6,219 nucleotides of DNA, from contig CALDFO010000603.1 of the NCBI GenBank assembly GCA_937942205.1, positions 1 to 6,219 of the forward strand, in the 5' to 3' direction. The notes below the pieces were generated by a model. It saw only the letters and a list, made by a program, of their open reading frames with translations. It ran no database searches and had not been told where the DNA came from. Both the position numbers and the translations under genes were made by a program. Shown here piece by piece: positions 1 through 6,201 of the stretch. Within the stretch, counting starts at the first letter, position 1. Every line of letters begins with the position of its first letter. The stretch is from an uncultured Alphaproteobacteria bacterium. Its GTDB lineage: Bacteria; Pseudomonadota; Alphaproteobacteria; Micropepsales; Micropepsaceae.

Positions 1-49
1 ATACGAGATAAGCTAGTGACTGGAGTTCAGACGTGTGCTCTTCCGATCT
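1..49 (+). other. Illumina TruSeq index adapter left on the contig end
   Basis: This stretch is library adapter, not genome. Bases 1-9 (ATACGAGAT) are the inner end of the P7 flow-cell primer. Bases 10-15 (AAGCTA) fit the 6-base index slot and are the reverse complement of TAGCTT, which I recall as TruSeq index 10. Bases 16-49, from GTGACTGGAG to TCCGATCT, match the read-2 adapter. The next bases continue straight into a coding frame, which fixes the junction at 49/50, with about one T of ambiguity because both sides carry T. Any ORF or regulatory call inside 1-49 is an artefact. Confidence 0.98.
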
Positions 50-144
50 TTTCCACCCACCCCTCGACCGAGCAGCGCATCGCGCGGCTGGCGGCGATGG
101 CGGGTCAGGCTGCGCCCGCGGCGAAAAAGGGGCCTTGGGGCTGA
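50..144 (+). CDS. htpX: HtpX-type M48 zinc metalloprotease, C-terminal end only
   Basis: Only the last 31 residues or so remain, in the frame whose codons begin at 52 and whose TGA stop is at 142-144. The peptide starts (F)STHPSTEQRIARLAAM and ends AAKKGPWG. The THP-x-x-x-x-RI-x-x-L pattern is typical of the C-terminus of HtpX, an inner-membrane protease that degrades misfolded membrane proteins. The catalytic HExxH region and membrane helices would lie upstream and are lost at the contig edge. rsmB starts 26 bp downstream on the same strand, an arrangement I recall from alphaproteobacteria, and this supports the call. The gene is cut by the end of the assembly and is probably intact in the genome. 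The assignment rests on a short tail. Confidence 0.75.
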
Positions 145-170
145 ACCGGCATATGCGCTAAAGACGCGCG

Positions 171-1448
171 ATGACCGACCAGGCCGGACTTCCCGCGCGC
201 CGCGCCGCGCTCGCCATCCTGTCCGGCGTGCTGCAGAAACGGCGCGCGCTGGATTTCCAGCTTGAGACCCTCAAAGACTTCGCGCCCCGTGATGCGGGCT
301 TTGCCCGCGCCCTGGTCAGCCAGACGCTGCGCCATCTGGGCGCGCTGGATGCGGTGCTGCGCAAATTCCTCAAGAAACCGCTGCCCCAGCACAAGTCCGG
401 CGCGGCCAGCGAAATCCTGCTGCTGGGCGCCTGCGAACTGCTGATCCTCAAGGTCGCGCCCCATGCGGCGGTGGATGCCGCCAACCAGCTGGCCGCCCAG
501 GATCCCAAGGCGGTGCATTTCAAGCCGCTGGTCAATGCGGTGCTGCGCAAGGTGGCGGGCGAAGGCGCAGCGATCCTGTCGGGCATGGACCGCGAACGCC
601 TGTGTGTGCCCGACTGGCTGTGGACGCGCTGGGCCGCGCAGTATGGCAAGGACACCGCCCGCGCCATCGCCGCCGCGCATCTGGCCGAAGCGCCGCTGGA
701 TATCGTGCTGAAGACCGATGCGGCGGCGTATCCGGATAGCGAGGCGCTGTTCGGCCCTGTCCGCCGTCTGCACAGCGAAGGCCGTGTCGAAACTCTGTCC
801 GGTTTCGCGCAAGGCGCATGGTGGGTGCAGGATGCCGCCGCCGCCCTGCCCGCGCTGCTGCTGGGCGATGTGGCGGGCAGGACCGTAATTGATCTATGCG
901 CCGCGCCCGGCGGCAAGACGCTGCAGCTTGCGGCGCGCGGCGCAAACGTCATCGCGGTGGAGATCGATGCGGCCCGCGCCGCGCGCATCGCCGAAAATCT
1001 GGCGCGCACCGGCCTCTCCGCCCAGATCGTTACCGGCGACGCCCGCGACCAAGACCTGCGCGCGCCCTTTGTGCTGGTGGATGCGCCCTGCACCGCCACC
1101 GGCACCATCCGCCGCCATCCCGATCTGCCCTGGATCAAGGGCGCGGCCGACATCACCGTCTCGGCCGCCGCCGCTTATGACATTCTGGAAAGCGGCGCGG
1201 CCATGGTGGAGCCGGGCGGCCTTCTGGTCTTCGCCGTCTGCTCGCTGGAGCGGGAGGAAGGCGAGGAGCAGGTGGCCCTGTTCCTGGAACACAATCCGGA
1301 TTTCAACCGTGCGCCGCTGACAGTGGACGACGTTTTCGGTCACGCCGAATGGATCACGCCGGACGGCGATCTTCGCACCCTGCCCTGTCACCTGAGCGAC
1401 AAGGGCGGCATGGACGGCTTCTTCGCGGCGCGGCTGCGGAAAAACTAA
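171..1448 (+). CDS. rsmB: 16S rRNA (cytosine-5) methyltransferase RsmB
   Basis: The 425-residue product is predicted to transfer a methyl group from S-adenosylmethionine to C5 of a cytosine in 16S rRNA (C967 in E. coli numbering), acting in the cytoplasm during 30S assembly. Residues 1 to about 135 fit the NusB-like RNA-binding domain found at the front of RsmB/Sun proteins. The rest is a Rossmann methyltransferase. The SAM-binding motif I is DLCAAPGGKT at 241-250. Motif IV is DAPCTATG at 304-311 with C307. Motif VI is FAVCSLE with C357. C307 and C357 are the pair of cysteines expected in m5C RNA methyltransferases, with the motif VI cysteine as nucleophile in the RsmB branch. Motif VI has Val where Thr usually precedes the cysteine. 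Length is normal for the family. The ATG at 171 has no strong Shine-Dalgarno site, but the protein begins where family members do. The gene is probably co-transcribed with htpX. Confidence 0.93.
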   Translation: MTDQAGLPARRAALAILSGVLQKRRALDFQLETLKDFAPRDAGFARALVSQTLRHLGALDAVLRKFLKKPLPQHKSGAASEILLLGACELLILKVAPHAAVDAANQLAAQDPKAVHFKPLVNAVLRKVAGEGAAILSGMDRERLCVPDWLWTRWAAQYGKDTARAIAAAHLAEAPLDIVLKTDAAAYPDSEALFGPVRRLHSEGRVETLSGFAQGAWWVQDAAAALPALLLGDVAGRTVIDLCAAPGGKTLQLAARGANVIAVEIDAARAARIAENLARTGLSAQIVTGDARDQDLRAPFVLVDAPCTATGTIRRHPDLPWIKGAADITVSAAAAYDILESGAAMVEPGGLLVFAVCSLEREEGEEQVALFLEHNPDFNRAPLTVDDVFGHAEWITPDGDLRTLPCHLSDKGGMDGFFAARLRKN

Positions 1449-1580
1449 GCGATCATTTTGACTGTCTGACTTCCCACAACAGTCCGCTAGCTGCCACAGT
1501 TTCAGAATTTGACACCTGGATCTCCTTCCCTCGCGCTCACTTACGCTCGCGCTCGCCGGGGATGACAGGTTGATATGCGT
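1449..1580. other. Intergenic gap between convergent rsmB and the TipN-like gene
   Basis: The 132 bp between two convergent stop codons contain no ORF worth calling. The first 66 bp (1449-1514) are richer in A+T than the flanking genes, and I see no RNA gene, promoter or hairpin with a T-run there. The second half carries the REP-like element described separately. No textbook intrinsic terminator is visible for either gene. Confidence 0.7.
1515..1569. repeat. REP-like palindromic intergenic element
   Basis: The outer arms, CCTGGATCTCC (1515-1525) and GGGGATGACAGG (1558-1569), are imperfect inverted repeats: ATCTCC faces GGGGAT with one mismatch, and CCTG faces CAGG. The interior is built from CGCGCTC/CGCTCGC units. 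Arms of the form CTGGAT...ATGACAG are common in dispersed repeats of alphaproteobacterial intergenic regions. The position between convergent genes suits a role in transcript ends or mRNA stability. With only one copy in the window, dispersal cannot be shown here. Confidence 0.5.
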
Positions 1581-3656
1581 TTATAGGCGTCCCAAAGCAT
1601 AGGCGATGGCGAGATAGACCTTGCCGGTATCCGCCGACAGCAGGGTCGAGGTCAGCAGCCCGCCCGCGCCGTCGCCCTCGCGCGCCCGCATCAGCAGCGT
1701 CTCGAACTCCGCCAGATAGGCGTCGGCGGCAATGTGGAATTTGGAATCGTCGCGATAGAGCGTGGTGATGCGGTCCACCGCGTTTTCGTCGATCGCGTCG
1801 GCCAGCCGCCGCGCGAACACCGCCCGGTCGCCCGCCAGATAGCGCTTCCATTCCTCGTCGCCGGGCTGGGCCTGGTCCAGCGCCGACAGGTCGATCGCCA
1901 GATCGGCCAGCGCCAGTTCCAGCGCCCCCAGGGTGGCGGCGGTCTCGGCGCCCGCGCGCTCGCTGCTGCGCAGAACGCGGGGGCCTTCGCCCTGCTCGGC
2001 CGCCGCCAGCAAGGTCTTCATTTCCCAGGCGGGGGTTTCCGGCCCGCCCTTGCGCGGCTCGGGCTTGCGCGCGGTCAGCTTGCGCGCCAGGCCTTTGAGG
2101 CCCTCGGCTTCCGGTTCGGGCGCGGCGGGCTTCATGGGGCCGCCTGAATCCGGCGCGGTGACTTTCTGGGTGGAGCGGGCATGCAGTGTGGACATGGTGC
2201 GCGCCGACAGGTCCAGGATCTGTTCGGTCTCGCTCTGCATCATCTGGCGCACCCGGCGCGCTTCTTCCTGCGCCAGGCCCGGCAGGCGGATCAGGTGTTT
2301 CTCGACATCGCGCGTCGTCTCCGACAGCAGGCCGCGAATCCGGCCCGCCTCGGCGCTGAGTTCGCCCGCCGTCCGCAGCAGCCGTTCGCATTCGGCCATC
2401 GCCTCGCCCACCAGCAGCCGGGCGTCCTGCTTGGCCTGGGCGGCGCTTTCGCCGATCAGGGTCTGGGCGCCGGCGCCCGCGTCGCGCATCGCCGCCGACA
2501 GGCTGGCCAGCAAGGTGTTGGCCGCTTCGCTGGTTTCCTTGAGACGCGCGGCCTCGTGGGCAAAGGCGTCGGTGAGTTGCCCGGCCCGCGCCACCGCATT
2601 GGACATGATCAGTTCCAGGTGCCGTTCGGCGTCGCCGGTGACGGTCTCGAACTTGCGGGCCTCGCCGCCCAACTGCTCGATGGCCTGCTCCATGCCGGTG
2701 CGCTGGAGCGACAGCGCGGTTTCGAACGCCTCGCTTTCGTCCTTGAGGCGCTGCACCAGTTCCTGCATCTGGGCGCGATGCCTTTCCTGCCGCGCCAGCA
2801 CGAATTCGGCGCGGCCCATCGCGGCGTCCGACACCTCCTCGATGCGCGCGGCCTGCGCCTCCAGCGAACGGGCGGCTTCCAGCGGCGCTTCGGCGGCCTG
2901 GGTGATGGCGGCGCGGAAACCCGCCGCCTGCACATCCAGCGACTGGGTCGCCATCTTCAGCGTGCCCTCGGCGGATTCCATGGTGGCGCGGATCTGCGCC
3001 GCGCGGCCCGCCACCGCCTCGCCCGCCCGGCCCGCGGCCTGGTTGAGATGATCGCCCAGCGATTCCAGCCGCTGGCTTTCCTGATGCAGCTTGGCGGCGA
3101 TGGTGTCGCCGCGCACCGCGGCGCGCGCGCCCGCATCGTCCAGGGTGGAGATCTGTTTTTCCAGCACCGCTTCCAGGGTCCGCATCCGCTGGAAGGCGAC
3201 CTCCAGCCCGGTATTGAGGCCATCCAGTTCGCGGCGCACCGCGCGGGCCAGCCGCGCGGCATTGGCGGCGGCGGTGTCGTCGGCGGCGAACAGCCGCTCG
3301 CTGGCCGCCATCAGGCTGCGGGTGGCGTCGGTCATGGCGCTGGCCCGGGCCAGCGCGGCGGCAAAGCCCAGGAACAGGAAGGGCGGCAGCAGCAGCGCCG
3401 CCGCGCTCAGGGCGGCAAACGGCAGCGGCAGCGCCGCCAGCCCCTGCGGCCCCAGATAGCCCCACAGATAGGCCGCGCCGATGCCGATCCAGAAAGCCGA
3501 CAGCAGCCCGGCGGCGGCATAGGCGAAAACGGGAAAGCGGCTTTTGCGCGGGCGGGGCAGCGGCGCGCGCGCCTGGGCCTGTTGGGGGCCGGGCGCGGCG
3601 GTGTCGCCGGGCTTCTCCACCAGCACCGGCTGGTTCTGCCCGAATGTCCTGGCCAT
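1581..3656 (-). CDS. TipN-like membrane-anchored long-helix polarity protein
   Basis: The 691-residue product has a basic, Pro-rich cytoplasmic start (1-40), two close membrane helices (about 41-63 and 74-101) and a very long Ala/Glu/Gln/Arg-rich helical region (about 105-495) with heptad-like spacing. A Pro/Lys-rich linker follows (about 498-545), then a C-terminal globular-looking region (about 545-691) containing WKRYLAGDRAVFARRL and ending LLSADTGKVYLAIAYALGRL. Two N-terminal membrane passes plus a long coiled coil and this type of C-terminal region recall TipN, which marks the new cell pole in Caulobacter and helps place the flagellum and guide chromosome segregation. Caulobacter TipN is longer, at roughly 880 residues. 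The ATG at 3656 is preceded on its strand by GAAGG eight bases upstream, which supports this start. It is divergent from the Hpt gene. It may instead be a different alphaproteobacterial coiled-coil membrane protein, since long helices align by composition. Polarity function is inference. Confidence 0.65.
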   Translation of the reverse strand: MARTFGQNQPVLVEKPGDTAAPGPQQAQARAPLPRPRKSRFPVFAYAAAGLLSAFWIGIGAAYLWGYLGPQGLAALPLPFAALSAAALLLPPFLFLGFAAALARASAMTDATRSLMAASERLFAADDTAAANAARLARAVRRELDGLNTGLEVAFQRMRTLEAVLEKQISTLDDAGARAAVRGDTIAAKLHQESQRLESLGDHLNQAAGRAGEAVAGRAAQIRATMESAEGTLKMATQSLDVQAAGFRAAITQAAEAPLEAARSLEAQAARIEEVSDAAMGRAEFVLARQERHRAQMQELVQRLKDESEAFETALSLQRTGMEQAIEQLGGEARKFETVTGDAERHLELIMSNAVARAGQLTDAFAHEAARLKETSEAANTLLASLSAAMRDAGAGAQTLIGESAAQAKQDARLLVGEAMAECERLLRTAGELSAEAGRIRGLLSETTRDVEKHLIRLPGLAQEEARRVRQMMQSETEQILDLSARTMSTLHARSTQKVTAPDSGGPMKPAAPEPEAEGLKGLARKLTARKPEPRKGGPETPAWEMKTLLAAAEQGEGPRVLRSSERAGAETAATLGALELALADLAIDLSALDQAQPGDEEWKRYLAGDRAVFARRLADAIDENAVDRITTLYRDDSKFHIAADAYLAEFETLLMRAREGDGAGGLLTSTLLSADTGKVYLAIAYALGRL

Positions 3657-3756
3657 GGATCACGCCTTCGAAAATCTGCGCCCTGTGCCCCAAGTTAAGC
3701 ATCGAAAGGGCGCCCTGGCGAGGCTTTGGACGGCAATTGGCCGGAAAATCCCCGTA

Positions 3757-3771
3757 TTAACGCGGTCTTAG
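3757..3771 (+). promoter_or_regulatory. Candidate CtrA-type binding site (TTAA-N7-TTAG)
   Basis: TTAACGCGGTCTTAG matches the CtrA full-site pattern TTAA-N7-TTAA with one mismatch in the second half. It sits in the 131 bp divergent region between the TipN-like gene and the Hpt gene, 16 bp before the Hpt start codon and 100 bp before the TipN-like start. This close to the Hpt start it could overlap the promoter and either activate or repress. The GC-rich background makes the match less likely by chance, but no -35/-10 pair with good spacing is visible, and CtrA itself is not in the window. Confidence 0.35.
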
Positions 3772-3787
3772 CCGTAGAGGCGGCAGG

Positions 3788-4156
3788 ATGGGCGCCATGA
3801 CCCAGCCCCCTGGCGAACAGGCCCCCATCGATCTGTCCCATCTGGCCCGCTACACCGGCGGGGAGAAGGCGCTGAACGCCGAAATCCTCAAGCTGTTCGA
3901 CGGCCAGATCACCGAAATGGTGGGCCAGCTTCACACCGTGCTGCGGGCGCGCGACGCCAAGCGCTGGCGCGAGATCACCCACACCATCAAGGGCGCGGCC
4001 CGTGGCGTGGGCGCGTTCGCGATGGGCGAGGCGGCGGCGGCGGCCGAGCCGGTGGACCCGCTGACCGGCGGCGACAAGGCCGAGGACGCGGTGCGCCGCC
4101 TGCAGCAGGAAGGCCATGCCGTGCAGCTTTTCATCGCGGAATATCTGGCGGCTTAA
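3788..4156 (+). CDS. Single-domain Hpt histidine phosphotransfer protein
   Basis: The 122-residue product is nearly all one Hpt four-helix bundle. Such proteins carry a phosphoryl group on a histidine between hybrid histidine kinases and response regulators in the cytoplasm. The phospho-acceptor motif is HTIKGAARGVGA, with the histidine at residue 65 and the expected K-G at 68-69. LSHLARYTGG (about 17-26) and the ILKLFDGQI helix precede it, as in the family. No receiver, kinase or output domain is attached. GAGG at 3777-3780, seven bases before the ATG, favours this start. A second in-frame ATG at 3797 is also possible and would shorten the protein by three residues. No kinase or regulator gene is nearby, so its partners are unknown. 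It is divergent from the TipN-like gene, with a possible CtrA site upstream. It is not ChpT, which is a larger, kinase-derived protein. Confidence 0.85.
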   Translation: MGAMTQPPGEQAPIDLSHLARYTGGEKALNAEILKLFDGQITEMVGQLHTVLRARDAKRWREITHTIKGAARGVGAFAMGEAAAAAEPVDPLTGGDKAEDAVRRLQQEGHAVQLFIAEYLAA

Positions 4157-4160
4157 GCCC

Positions 4161-4246
4161 TCTTCCCCCTCATGGCGAAGCCATGGAAGGGGGAAGATGT
4201 CGCAACGATGGGTCGGCGGAGCCGACCGAGTTGCGACAGATGGGGG
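4161..4246. repeat. Tandem composite hairpins between convergent genes; possible two-way terminator
   Basis: Two strong hairpins fill the gap between the Hpt and chorismate mutase stop codons. Hairpin 1 (4161-4197) pairs TCTTCCCCCTCATGGC with GCCATG, a 2-base bulge (GA), then AGGGGGAAGA, around a GAA loop: 16 base pairs. Hairpin 2 (4198-4238) pairs TGTCGCAAC with GTTGCGACA and, inside a small internal loop, GGTCGGC with GCCGACC around a GGA loop: also 16 base pairs. ATGGGGG at 4240-4246 can alternatively pair with CCCCCTCAT at 4165-4173. GATG occurs at 4196, 4207 and 4239. No T-run follows directly, although five T's occur at 4251-4255. The build resembles dispersed palindromic units of alphaproteobacterial intergenic regions. 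A terminator role on both strands is inferred from position. Confidence 0.75.
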
Positions 4247-4570
4247 TCACTTTTTATCGAAAGCCTCAAATTCATGGGCGATGCTGGCCTCGATCAGCGT
4301 CCGCCAGACCGGCTCGGCGATATCGGGCGACAGGCCCGCCTTGCGGCCCTCGGCGATCACCTTGGCGACCACATCCTCGATCCGCGCCGGATCGCGCACC
4401 TGGTCCCGGCCCGTCTTCAACTGCGCCGCGCGCTCGATATAGGCCTGGCGCACCGCCAGCAGCGCCACCAGCCGCGCATCCAGGGCATCGATCGCCACCC
4501 GCAATTCCGCCATCGAGGCACAGGCCCGGGCGGGGGTGGGCGTGTCGGTCAGGGTCGCGTCGTTTTGCAT
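4247..4570 (-). CDS. AroQ-class chorismate mutase
   Basis: The 107-residue product (MQNDATLT... to EAFDKK) is a one-domain, all-helical AroQ chorismate mutase, predicted to convert chorismate to prephenate on the way to phenylalanine and tyrosine. Aligned by eye to the E. coli domain (P-protein numbering), R24 matches R11, R41 matches R28, K52 matches K39, D60 matches D48, R63 matches R51 and S96 matches S84. Two positions differ: E52 is Ile64 and Q88 is Glu100. A hydrophobic residue at the E52 position also occurs in PchB, so isochorismate-pyruvate lyase activity is a weaker alternative, but no siderophore genes are nearby. An in-frame ATG at 4642 would add 24 residues lacking family similarity, and one at 4513 would trim close to the first helix. 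The 4570 ATG lacks a clear Shine-Dalgarno site, so translation may be near-leaderless. No signal peptide is apparent. Confidence 0.85.
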   Translation of the reverse strand: MQNDATLTDTPTPARACASMAELRVAIDALDARLVALLAVRQAYIERAAQLKTGRDQVRDPARIEDVVAKVIAEGRKAGLSPDIAEPVWRTLIEASIAHEFEAFDKK

Positions 4571-4579
4571 CGCAGCACT

Positions 4580-4608
4580 TTTATAGGCGGGGGTTGTTGC
4601 TGTGGCTA
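4580..4608 (-). promoter_or_regulatory. Candidate promoter for the chorismate mutase gene
   Basis: Read on the minus strand, TAGCCA (4608-4603) and TATAAA (4585-4580) are separated by 17 bases. The -10 is a good sigma-70-type match and the -35 is 4 of 6. Transcription would begin around 4573, only a few bases before the ATG at 4570, which would give an almost leaderless mRNA and fits the lack of a Shine-Dalgarno site there. Weak evidence on its own. Confidence 0.3.
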
Positions 4609-4622
4609 TTTTTACATATAAG
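4594..4622 (+). promoter_or_regulatory. Candidate promoter for the ferredoxin reductase gene
   Basis: TTGTTG (4594-4599) and TATAAG (4617-4622) have the ideal 17-base spacing. The -10 matches 5 of 6 and the -35 matches 3 of 6. Transcription would start near 4629, giving a leader of about 38 bases with AGGTG at 4654-4658 as Shine-Dalgarno site, eight bases before the ATG. The element overlaps the candidate minus-strand promoter, so the two could interfere. Confidence 0.4.
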
Positions 4623-4666
4623 GACGACGTTTTCCCAGCCATTACATGAATTTAGGTGTGGAATAG

Positions 4667-5710
<1,044 letters not shown>

Positions 5711-5726
5711 GAGCGCCGGCCCGGCA

Positions 5727-5751
5727 GGCCATGCGGCAACGCCGTGTGGCC
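5727..5751 (+). other. Stable hairpin between the reductase and ferredoxin genes
   Basis: GGCCATGCGGC (5727-5737) pairs with GCCGTGTGGCC (5741-5751) over 11 positions around an AAC loop. Two of the pairs are U-G and G-U wobbles, so it folds as RNA but is an imperfect inverted repeat as DNA. No T-run follows, so a classic intrinsic terminator is unlikely. It lies 17 bases after the reductase stop codon. It could attenuate read-through or mark a processing or decay boundary that sets ferredoxin and reductase levels apart. Confidence 0.5.
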
Positions 5752-5816
5752 GTCAGCGTTAGGCCGCGCGACCATAAAAAATCCCTGAACGGGGATAACC
5801 GTATCAAGAGGCTGTT

Positions 5817-6125
5817 ATGAAGATCATCGCCATCGACCGTCAGGGCAAGGAGCACACGCTGGAAGGCCGCGACGGCTGGAGCGTGATGGAGATCCTGCGC
5901 GACGGCGGCCTGGATGTCGCGGCCGAATGCGGCGGCGCCTGCGCCTGCGCCACCTGCCACGTCTATATCAATGACGGCTGGTTCGAGAAGCTGCCCGCCC
6001 CGTCGGAAGCCGAGATCGACATGCTGGACATGGCGCTGGCGGTGGAGCCGAACTCGCGCTTGTCCTGCCAGGTGATCTGCTCGGACGCCACCGACGGCAT
6101 CAAGGTCACTGTTGCGCCCGAATAA
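5817..6125 (+). CDS. Adrenodoxin/putidaredoxin-type [2Fe-2S] ferredoxin
   Basis: The 102-residue product is a small soluble electron carrier of the vertebrate/bacterial adrenodoxin class. Cluster ligands follow the C-x5-C-x2-C ... C pattern: C38, C44 and C47 in ECGGACACATCHVY, then C84 in SRLSCQV. C42 and C88 are extra cysteines not expected to bind the cluster. The acidic stretch around EAEIDMLDMAL (65-75) fits the helix that docks to reductase and partner enzymes. Length matches the family (about 105). AAGAGG five bases before the ATG is a strong ribosome site. The reductase gene upstream on the same strand is the natural electron donor. Partners known for this class include cytochrome P450s and Fe-S cluster assembly, and none is in the window. 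No clear promoter of its own is seen in the 106 bp gap, so co-transcription with the reductase is plausible. Confidence 0.94.
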   Translation: MKIIAIDRQGKEHTLEGRDGWSVMEILRDGGLDVAAECGGACACATCHVYINDGWFEKLPAPSEAEIDMLDMALAVEPNSRLSCQVICSDATDGIKVTVAPE

Positions 6126-6180
6126 GGGCGCGCCGGAATAGGGACCGCTTTACGGCACCGAACCATCGCCGCTAGGCTCG

Positions 6181-6197
6181 GCTCCTCGCTGGGGAGC
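6181..6197 (+). promoter_or_regulatory. Hairpin covering a candidate ribosome binding site
   Basis: GCTCC (6181-6185) pairs with GGAGC (6193-6197), plus a U-G pair at 6186/6192, around a CGCUG loop. The 3' arm contains most of GGGGAG (6191-6196), the Shine-Dalgarno site for the ATG at 6202, so folding would hide it. A short stem like this can arise by chance in GC-rich DNA. Confidence 0.3.
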
Positions 6198-6201
6198 GCA
6201 G

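Noticed and set aside
35..265. Plus-strand ORF of 76 codons at the window start
   Set aside because: Its ATG lies inside the sequencing adapter, and it runs across the htpX tail and into rsmB in a different frame.
158..1156. Minus-strand 332-codon ORF opposite rsmB
   Set aside because: Ser/Arg/Ala-rich shadow with no motif, while the plus strand carries complete RsmB motifs.
2181..3698. Plus-strand 505-codon ORF antisense to the TipN-like gene
   Set aside because: Its composition (Gly, Gln, Arg, His, Ala) mirrors the complementary strand of a helix-rich gene. No motif or ribosome site supports it, and stop-free antisense frames are common at this GC content.
1537..3702. Minus-strand ORF of 721 codons, longer than the TipN-like gene it overlaps
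   Set aside because: It is in another frame, with long Arg/Gly/Pro-rich stretches typical of a GC-rich shadow, and has no membrane or domain pattern. The 691-codon frame has two clear membrane helices, heptad-like helix, a folded-looking C-terminus and a good ribosome site.
3726..3760. TTGGAC ... TATTAA as a sigma-70 promoter for the Hpt gene
   Set aside because: The spacing is 23 bases, too long for a normal promoter, and no closer -35 is present.
4161..4246. CRISPR-like or tRNA-like structure suggested by the paired hairpins
   Set aside because: There is no repeat-spacer periodicity, no cloverleaf with anticodon or T-loop, and the two stems differ in sequence. Palindromic intergenic repeat or terminator is the simpler reading.
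4513..4642. Alternative starts for chorismate mutase at 4642 (longer) and 4513 (shorter)
   Set aside because: The longer start adds 24 residues without family similarity and would run translation through the candidate promoter. The shorter start places the ATG only four residues before the first active-site Arg. Neither is excluded, but 4570 fits best.
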